Shown: positions 55,933-64,000 of the stretch, piece after piece
How positions within the stretch are numbered: the first letter of the stretch is position 1
Layout of the letters: each line of letters begins with the position of its first letter
From: Trema orientale
Taxonomy: Eukaryota; Streptophyta; Magnoliopsida; Rosales; Cannabaceae
Reading direction: 5' to 3'
NCBI GenBank assembly: GCA_002914845.1
Contig: JXTC01000139.1
Location: 678,760-742,759, forward strand
Length of the DNA: 64,000 nucleotides
Notes under the pieces: generated by a model
The model's database searches: none
What the model saw: only the letters and a program-made list of their open reading frames with translations
What the model was told of the DNA's origin: nothing
Program-made: the position numbers and the translations under genes

Positions 55933-57741
55933 TGTTGGGATATTTTCCCTAAAAAAGCATATTTCCAATTTTACCCTTTTAGAATAAACAACTATCTCTT
56001 ATGTATAATTATGATATTTGCTAGATTAAACTATCTTAGTTGAGTAGTTTATTTATCTGAAAAAGATTCCATAACTTTATTTGTGTATAAAGAAACAAAC
56101 ATGATTAAGTGCTAATTATAGGGAGACTTGTTTTTTATCTAAGCCTAAATGAATTAGTTCATAATCTATAAATAAAGATGGAATACTTTATTTACTATAA
56201 GTTATAGTGTTTGTCTATCTCAACGGAAATGATGTATTTCAGATCATTGAAGTATGTGACTTCTGATAGAAACACTAGTACAACATAAATAAGTTATGTG
56301 TATTGAACTGGACCAGGTAATATAAAGAATTGGAGTGTCGTAACTCAATTCTTATATTACCACAAATTAGCTCTTAGCATGTAGATCTTAATCCTTGATA
56401 TTTGATTGGACTTGCTTTCATAGTTTATAGCCTTTTGATTTGTTAAAAGACTAACCTCTATGAAATTAGAGGTGAACTCTGGCATATTGGAGGTTATGGC
56501 TTATGAATTGATGGGAACAACAAATAGTTAAGGACACTATACATTAATGCCACTTTAGGTTCTTTCAAGATTCATGGAATAATTAAATCTAAGATCTTAG
56601 TATTCACTTTGTAAATTGGTTGATAATTTTGTCTAAATGGCCATTGAGAACAAAATTATCGATAATATTATTCCTTGATAGAAAGATGGTAACTTAAAGG
56701 TAAATATGTCTTAGAGGGGTATTACGGTAATTTCACCTATCCAACTATGGCATTGTATAGGGATTCTATATGTGGTATAGAATATGCTAGATGGATCGGT
56801 TAATCAAGGCTAGTTGACTAAATCTCTATAAAAGGCATGACATCTAATCCAAGAGTAAAGTATTGGGCCTTTAGTGGGGTGTCCCCTTTACTAACAGTAT
56901 TTATATAAATATCATAATAAGAGTTATTATGTATTTATCATACTATTGGAGCTTAGATTATTTGGATCCATTAGGTCCCTTGTCTAACTCAATAAAGCTC
57001 ATTGATTGGTTGGTGGTATTTGTGAAATTAGTTTCATGAAACTGTATAAAATAATGATTCTACACAGAAGTTGGTATTTTTATAAATAAGTTTCATGAGT
57101 TGGACATATTTATAAAAATACACCCAAAGCCCAAATTGGAGAACAAGCCCAAATCCAAGTTGGACTAGGGTTAGCAGTTTTTTGGCCTCATATATATATA
57201 AGATGCATGAGAGAAAAAACTGTACAGTAACTCTTAGAGAGCTACACGCATAAGGCACAGAGAGAGAGAGAGATTGAATTCGGCCACCCTAGACTAAGAG
57301 AGGAGAGAAAAAGTTTCCTGCACCCTCAGACTCTCATCTCACATCCCAGTATTCTATAAGATCAAGAAGGTGTTCTTGATCATTCTCCAATATAGGATTC
57401 GACTTGGTGCCCACTCGCCTTATCAACCAAGAGCAAGAGCATAGACAAGAAGATCTAGGGTTGAAGATTTGATCACCATCAATAAGGAGATCAAGGAGGA
57501 GCATGCTATAAGAGGTAAACCCTAATCTCATCTCTAGGGTTTATGCATCTAGATTTGATTTATGTTATACATGATCCTGTATTAGATGCATGTATGTTAT
57601 ATGATTATGAAAACTGTTTTCATGTAAAAATTTTAAAATCTAAATCCGCTAATTTTTCCGCTGCGTTCCTGATGTGATCATGTATTTTCTATATTTGCAT
57701 GCATGCATGATTTTCCTAAGTGTTAGGCGAATTATCCTACA
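55933..57741 (+). repeat. 3' LTR of copia element F
   Basis: This is a complete 1809-bp LTR from TGTTGGGATATTTTCCC to TATCCTACA. A TATATATATAAG promoter element is at 57190-57202, and a GA run (57258-57273) lies just downstream. The ORFs 57034-57258 and 57334-57531 recur in every LTR of the family, on the strand opposite to LTR transcription. They are products of LTR copying. Confidence 0.92.
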
Positions 57742-57746
57742 AAGAT

Positions 57747-59965
57747 ATCGGCTCATAAAGATATGCCATATGTTGAGGTTATAGACAAAGCTCTTGAAGC
57801 AGAAGAGGCTGAGCTAAGGGTTATAAAAGCTCAGAAAATTCACAGGAATATAAATATGACAAGGAGAAATACAACCTTTGGAAGAGGATCTCAATCAAGT
57901 ACTAGCGCAAATAAAAAAAACTGGCAATAGAATCAAGGAAAAAGACAAGAGCCCCAAAAATGCCAAGCTACAGGCCAGCAAACACAATCTGCTACTACTC
58001 AGAGGACCGTTTGTACTAAATTTGGGAATACTCATCATGGAGAGTATTTAATGGATTTTGGTGCTTGCTTCTTATGTGGAAAGTCTGGACACTTTGCAAA
58101 GAATTGTCTGAATAATTCAGATAAGCAGAAGAAAGTCCCAGCTCGTATGTATACGATGACCAAAGAAGATACAGAGGCGAACCCATCTGTTGTAGCAGGT
58201 GAGATTTTTATCTCTGATATTCCTATTCATGCATTAATAGACTCAGGAGCTACATATTTATTTGCATCACCAGGATTTATGAGAAAATTAGGCAAAATAC
58301 TAGAATACTTGAATTTAAATATTGTGTGACCATTCCGTCAGGAGAAGCTTTATGTTCTGATTAAGATCTCAAGGCATGACCAATCCAAATAGCTAATAAA
58401 GACTTTTGTATAGATTTGATAGTATAGGATATATAAGATTTTGAGGTTATTTTGGGTATGGATTAGTTATCTAAATACTATGCTACTACTGATTGCTATA
58501 AAAAAGGGTAGTACTTCAGCCACTAAGTATAGAGAAGTTCACTTTTGTTAGTACCAGTGGAAAGTCAATGATTCTAATCATTTTCTCAATAAAAGCAAGG
58601 AAGTTACTAGAGAAGGGATGCATGGCTTATTTAGTAAACATAATAGATACTAGAGAAGAGTTAAAAGTGAAGCCTGAAGAAGTACCAGTAGTTAATGAAT
58701 TTCTTGATGTATTTCTTGAAGACATGTCTGGGTTACCACCGGATAGAGAGATAGAGTTTGTTATTGACTTATTGCCCGGTACGGCTCCTATCTCCAAGGC
58801 ACCTTATAGAATGGCTCCAGCAGAGTTAAAAGAATTGAAAGTACAGTTATAAGAGTTATCGGACAGGGGTTTTATTTGCCCAAGCTTTTCACCATGGGGT
58901 TCTCCAGTTTTGTTTGTAAAGAAGAAAGATGGACTATGGGGCTTTGTATAGATTATAGGGAGTTGAATAAGATCACAATAAAAAATAAGTATCCCCTTCC
59001 CAAAATTGATGCTTTGTTTGATCAACTAGAGGGAGTTTCATTGTTTTTGAAGATTGACTTAAGATTTGGATACTATCAGTTAAAAATTGAGGAAGACATT
59101 TCAAAAATAGCTTTCAGAACCAGATATGGACACTATGAGTTTTTAGTGATGCCCTTTGGATTAACTAATGCCCCAGCTGCTTTCATAGATATGATGAATA
59201 GAGTGTTCAAGAGTTTCTTAGATAAATTCGTTATAGTTTTCATTAATGATTTACTCACGCTCAAAAGAAGAGCATATGGAACATTTGAGGACCATTTTGA
59301 GAATTTTTATGGAAAAGTAGTTGTATGCTAAGTTTAAGAAGTGTGAATTCTAGTTGGAGAAAGTTATCTTTCTTGGTCATGTGATTTCTGAAAATGGTAT
59401 TTCTATGGATCCAATGAAAGTTAAAGCTATGAGTAATTGTCCAAGGCTCACAAATGTTTATGAGATTTGTAGCTTCTTAGGATTAGCTCGTTATTATAGA
59501 CGTTTTGTTGAAGGGTTCTCGAAGTTGGCTTCTCTATTTACTCATTTAATAAGAAAGAATGTAAAGTTTCAGTGGAACGATGATTGTGAAAAGATTTCTA
59601 AGGAATTGAAGCATCATTTGATAACAGCCCCTGTACTTTTAGTACCATCTGGATCAGGAGGATTTATTGTTTAAAGTGATGCCTCGAAAAATGATCTAAG
59701 ATGTGTTCTGATACAAAATAGCAAAGTCATTGCTTATACCTCTTGGTAATTAAAGGAATATGAAAAGAAGTATCCTACTCAAGATTTAGAGCTAGCAGCA
59801 GTTGTCTTTGCACTGAAAATTTGGAGACACTATCTTTATAGGGAGAAATATGAGATCTACACAGATCACAAGAGTCTCAAGTACTTCTTTACCTAAAAAG
59901 AACTGAAAATAAGACGAAGAAAATGGCCTGAACTGGTGAAAGATTATGACTGTGAGATTAACTAT
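57747..59965 (+). pseudogene. Gypsy A: end of gag, protease, RT, RNase H
   Basis: The gag frame resumes after F with DMPYVEVIDKALEAEEAELR. A zinc knuckle CFLCGKSGHFAKNC lies near 58063-58108. Protease keeps ALIDSGAT (about 58237). RT has LPPDREIEFVIDLLPG (58733), [20 protein letters not shown] and [12 protein letters not shown], but its YXDD-type box is FINDLL, with the first Asp changed to Asn (59239-59250). [15 protein letters not shown], then a damaged RNase H, ends at 59965 where an H LTR begins. At least three frame changes and several stops are present. Integrase and the 3' LTR lie beyond the window or are lost. Confidence 0.88.
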
Positions 59966-61367
59966 TGTTTTGGGGTTTTCCTAATTTTTAGGATTAATCC
60001 TAAAATATTGATTAGTGCTAATTAAGCACAAAAATTATTAGCCTAAACTAGCTCGCTTAAACGACGTATAACACAGCTTGAATTACACGTTGTTTGGGAC
60101 TTCTTCACCAATACCTAAACTAAATGTCGCTTGGACTCAAGCTACACGTCATATAGCCTAAACTACACGAGCTACATGTCGTTTAGGAGCTGAACTATGT
60201 GTCTTTTTGAAATCATTCCTTTCGTGTACAAGTGTCCAAGATTGAAGACAATTGTTCTAATGCTCTAGGAAGTTCTAGAACATTCCAGCTTGAAGACCAA
60301 GTACTTATTGCCCAAGTACTTTTACCCTAAGCTAAACTACTTGTAATAGAAGAACTTGTGTAACAAGTTCTTGTTTGACACCTCATCCGACTTATGCCTT
60401 AAGACCTTGTAGCTTAAGAACTTACAAGGCAAGCTCTTGTATATTAAGTAAGCTTGGCCAATGAGACTTTGACACGTCATATGCTTAAGGCATAAGATCT
60501 TGTCTTACAAGGTAATTTTTGCCTATAAATAGGGGTCCTCCCCTTCATTTTGTAAGGACATTCACTCAATACAATCACTTTTCTTTCTAGCTCTCCCAAC
60601 CGGTCATTCTCTCTCTCCCTCTCGTATTATTCATCCATCCGAGGCTCTCAAATTCATAGTCTTAGTTATATCTCACGGATGTATCCTCACTATTATCTCT
60701 CGGATTCTCCTATCTAAAACCAAGACCATTTCTTGATCCATTCCATTAACACCATCTCATGTTCATTATCAATCCGTGGTCACATTAACATCATCACTCC
60801 TTTATGTTTGCCTTCAATCCATATTTCTGACTTTTGTACTTTAGTGATCTTTGGGTACCGAGCTACTCTCCACAAACTCGTGCTTGACCTGTAGCACAAG
60901 TTTGAAGTTTCGTGCTCTCTATATTATATATATATGTGTGTGTCTTGTATCTCTACCTTGGCAGGTAATTCGTATTGCTGCTCTAAGTGCAATCAATTGC
61001 TATGCTTCCCCTTCCCCGTAAATTAATCTGTATTGCTGGTTTAAGTGCAATCGGTTACTTTGCTCCCCTTTTAATTATTGTGCGCATTTATCTAGTGATC
61101 TGTGTTGTTTTCCCTCGCAACCGGTCACACCGCTTTATTTAAATTTCAACGCTTTAATTTCAGTTATTTATTATTATTTATGATGATACGGCTGGACTTA
61201 CCGCCTCGTAATTCTAACCCCTCTAATTAGCCAAAACTGGCATATGGACAGTATCGCCTTCGTCAGTTTATAACTATTTATTTTCCTGTAATTTATTTCT
61301 GCTGCTAATTTCTAGCTGACGTTATGGTCGGTATATTCGCCTCAGTCAACTAGTAATATTTAATTCT
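59966..61367 (+). repeat. Family-H LTR, forward copy, 3' end cut off
   Basis: This starts TGTTTTGGGGTTTTCC, preceded by ACTAT (59961-59965, likely one TSD copy). The U3 holds repeated CTACATGTCGTTT/TACACGTCAT words (60055-60205), then TATAAATAGGGG at 60524-60535. It breaks off after CTCAGTCAACTAGTAATATT at 61367, where an H LTR in the opposite orientation begins. No gene. Confidence 0.8.
60055..60205 (+). promoter_or_regulatory. Repeated CTACATGTCGTTT-type motifs in H U3
   Basis: At least six imperfect copies (AAACGACGTATAAC, TACACGTTGTTT, AAATGTCGCTT, CTACACGTCAT, CTACATGTCGTTT and others) lie 320-470 bp upstream of the TATA box. They mirror those at 17660-17840. Several contain an ACGT core of the kind bound by plant bZIP factors; this function is inferred. 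Confidence 0.45.
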
Positions 61368-62976
61368 TGTTCGAGGTCGGAGTTGTGCTCTGGATTAATT
61401 AGTATGACCTGTACTTAATTCAAATAAAATATAAGATAATTGGGTTATATTGTCAGAATGCACAGCAGAAAGGGTCGTCACAACACTTCCACATGTCGAA
61501 ACAGGATAGGCGGTTGCAATAAGAATAACTCTTCCTACGTATTTCGACAAGATTGGCGGTTGCAAAGATGACTCACTTAGTGTGCAGGGAATAAACAGAA
61601 AATAATATTAAAAGTTGACGGAGGTGAATAAACCGACCATATTGTCAACCTAGAACTAGAAGTAATATAATAATGTAATAAATAAATAGGNCAGAAAAAT
61701 AAATAGTTAGAAACTGACGAAGGCGATACCGTACATATGCCAGTTTTAGTTAGTTAGAGGGGTTAGAATTATGAGGCGGTAAGTCCAGCCATATCATCGT
61801 AAAGTAACCGATTGCACTTAAAGCAGCAATACAGATTACTTTACAGGGAAAGGGAAGCGTAGTAATTGATTGCACTTAGAGCAGCAATACAAATTACTCG
61901 CCAAGGTAGAGATATATACATATATATAAATATAAAATGTAGAGAGCACAAAACCTCGAACTTGTGCTACAGGTCAGACACAAGAGTGTGGAGAGTAGCT
62001 CGGTACCCAAAGATCACTAAAATACACGAATTAGAAACTGCATGCAAAGAAAACTTGTTGTACAAGTTAGTAGAAAAGTGACATGAAAATGATAAATTAG
62101 TACAAGTATGATATAAAAGTAATTGAATGAAAGTAAGATGATGTAACTTGGATATTGGGCCTATGAATACAACAAAGATAAAAGTGAGCCTACGAAACAC
62201 AAGAAGAAGAAAATGGGCTTAGAAATTTTATATAGAAAAATATCTAAGCCTATATGCATGAATGGACATGTAAGCGTGTGAGGAGACTTGTTGGCCAAGT
62301 CTAATGCAAATGACATACAAATGCAAATGAAATGAAGGTGATGGTGATAATAACAAAGCTAGCAATCGGCTTGGAGAAAAATAAGAGGACGATGGTAATG
62401 ATGTTAACAAGGAAGTGGAAGGTGGTTGTAGTCTCGGATTTTAAGAAAAGTAAAGAATGATGATGGAAATAATGAAAACAAAAGGTAATAATGGTGATGA
62501 TGTTAAGAACGTGAATGGCTTTGGCATAGAGGAAATAAGTGGCAAGGTTAGTGCTTATTGTCTTGGTAAGAGGAAAAACAAGAAACTAGATGAGTTAACA
62601 ATAGGAAAAGAAAGTTTGAATGACTTCGGTTGAGAACAAGTACGAGAGGAAGAGAGGAAATAAGTAGTGATGATGGTTTGGTGGGAGACAAAATCTGCAC
62701 AAGTCTAAGACTAAGAGAACAACGAAGAGAAAGTAATTGGATAAGAAGACAAAGACAAGAGAGAGAGAGACCGGTTTTGGTGGGTTAAGAAGAGAAGAAG
62801 ATGGTGATGGAAATAGTGAAATAAATGACTAAGGACAAAAGCAATAAATGATAAGATTTGAAAGCAAAAGTACAACTTGATCTTTTCATTAGAGGAGAAA
62901 GGAACGGTATGGCTGAAAATTGGTTCCCCTTTGTCTGATCATTACAAAGATTTATATAGGCAAAAGCCTTAAATAG
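61368..62976 (-). repeat. Family-H LTR, reverse copy 1, U3 truncated
   Basis: The low-coordinate end TGTTCGAGGTCGG is the LTR 3' terminus in reverse. Its TATA (CCTATATAAATC on minus) lies at about 62950, only about 25 bp from the point where reverse copy 2 begins. Most of its U3 is therefore displaced beyond copy 2. Relative to copy 2 it lacks about 85 bp at the N (61691) and about 115 bp near 61801. No gene. Confidence 0.75.
61691..61691. other. Ambiguous base hiding a gap in H LTR
   Basis: In reverse copy 2, AATAAATAGACATG and CAGAAAATAAATAG are separated by about 85 bp (63285-63375). Here the matching words meet at one N. Confidence 0.8.
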
Positions 62977-64000
62977 TGTTCGGGGTCGGAGTTGTGCTCT
63001 AGATTAATATGACCTATACTTAAAACAAAACAGAAGATAATTGGATTATACCATTAGAATGCACAACAAAAAGGGTCGTCACAACACTTTCACGTGTCGA
63101 AACAAGATAGGCGGTTGCAATAAGAACAACTCTTCCTACGTATCTCGACAAGATTGGCGGTTGCAAGGATAACTCACTTAGTGTGCAGCAGAAATAAAAT
63201 AATATTAAAATTTGACAGAGGCGGATAAACCGACCATATTGTCAACTGAGTACTACAAGTAATATAATAATGTAATAAATAAATAGACATGAATTTAAAT
63301 ATTACTAGTTGACTGAGGCGAATAAACCGACCATAGTGTCAACTAAAAGTTAGCAACAGAAATAAATTGCAGAAAATAAATAGTTAAAAACTGACGAAGG
63401 CGATACCGTCCATATGCCAGTTTTAATTAATTAGAGTGGTTAGAATTATGAGGCGGAAAGTCCAGCCATATCATCGTAAATAATAATAAATAACTGAAAT
63501 TAAAGTGCTGAAATTTAAATAAAGCAGTGTGACCGGTTGCAAGGGAAAACAACACAGATCACTAAATAAATGCGCACAATAATTAAAAGGAGAGTAAAGT
63601 AACCGATTACACTTAGAGCACCAATACAGATTACTTTACGGGGAAGGGGATGCGTAGTAACTGATTGCACTTAGAGCAGCAATACAAATTACTCGCCAAG
63701 GTAGAGATATATATATAAATATAAATATAAAATGTAGAGAGCACAAAACCTCGAACTTTGTGCTACAGATCAAGCACGAGAGTGTGGAGAGTAGCTCGGT
63801 ACCCAAGGATCACTGAAGTACACAAGTCAGAAACTTATGCACACTATGAGTAAACAAAGGTTTAGAAGCCACAGGTTAAATAACAGATGAGATAATATTA
63901 GTGGGGATAAAGGTGGTTAAATTTGTATATATGTGAAGAAAGTGGCATGGAAATAAATAAATGAGGTTATGGACTTGATACCAAAAAAATGAAAGCTTGA
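62977..64000 (-). repeat. Family-H LTR, reverse copy 2, continues past window
   Basis: This starts (plus view) TGTTCGGGGTCGG, like copy 1, and is collinear with it through CGGTTGCAATAAGA, GGCGATACCGTCCATATGCCAG, and the doubled TTGCACTTAGAGCAGCAATACA blocks at 63610 and 63665. The U3 and the rest of the element lie outside the window. No coding region is seen. Confidence 0.75.

Larger units (their letters stand above)
32767..57741 (+). mobile_element. Copia element 'F', host of nested elements
   Basis: This plus-strand relative of element C is inserted in the gag of A with a perfect 5-bp TSD, AAGAT (32762-32766 and 57742-57746). Its own parts are the 5' LTR 32767-34540 (3' tip lost), the AT-rich interior 40292-41679 and 52680-53117, the leader to 54259, one protease/integrase-like ORF 54260-55813, the polypurine tract and the 3' LTR 55933-57741. 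The remainder is gypsy G (34541-40258) and gypsy E (41680-52679). A deletion between G and the AT-rich tract removed its PBS and the region matching the GC island of C. Confidence 0.9.

Overview
This window is plant nuclear DNA, most likely from an AT-rich eudicot genome. The evidence is a plant-type CCX cation/calcium exchanger gene, chromodomain-bearing Ty3/gypsy elements, Ty1/copia elements with LTRs of 1.6-1.8 kb, tRNA-iMet-type primer binding sites, an L1-type LINE and a MITE. The species cannot be named from the sequence. There is one convincing intact host gene, on the minus strand at 23261-24997. Nearly everything else is transposable elements nested in one another.

Left stack (1-17974). 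A degenerate minus-strand LINE (16189 to 14596, resuming at 1799 to 511) is split by a plus-strand solo copia LTR ('alpha', 1800-14595). Alpha is itself split by two minus-strand solo LTRs ('beta1' 2350-3999, 'beta2' 4646-6308) and by a two-LTR copia element ('C', 6459-14385). Most junctions keep recognisable 5-bp target-site duplications (TSDs). Element C holds a 580-bp GC-rich island and 2.5 kb of extremely AT-rich DNA with a 170-bp tandem repeat. An older LTR of family 'H' lies at about 16190-17974.

Middle (17975-29552). A long non-coding tract is followed by a MITE at 22461-22817, the CCX gene, and quiet AT-rich intergenic DNA.

Right stack (29553-64000). A plus-strand gypsy element ('A') starts with an LTR, a PBS and gag. 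It is cut inside gag by a 25-kb insertion: copia element 'F' (32767-57741, perfect TSD AAGAT), a relative of C in the opposite orientation. F contains a truncated minus-strand chromovirus 'G' (34541-40258) and a complete but inactivated plus-strand chromovirus 'E' (41680-52679). The 3' LTR of E contains a solo LTR 'S' of the C/F family (50025-51580, perfect TSD GACTG). After F, element A resumes (57742-59965) and is cut again by family-H LTRs inserted into one another in opposite orientations (59966 to the window end).

Most interesting biology: C and F appear to define a non-autonomous copia family. Its only ORF is a protease / GAG-pre-integrase / integrase-like protein, followed directly by the polypurine tract, with no RT or RNase H. 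The integrase-like domain lacks both classical catalytic aspartates in both copies but is otherwise collinear. Three single Ns in the window all fall in repeats. One is flanked by an identical 1203-bp direct duplication, which is almost certainly an assembly error.
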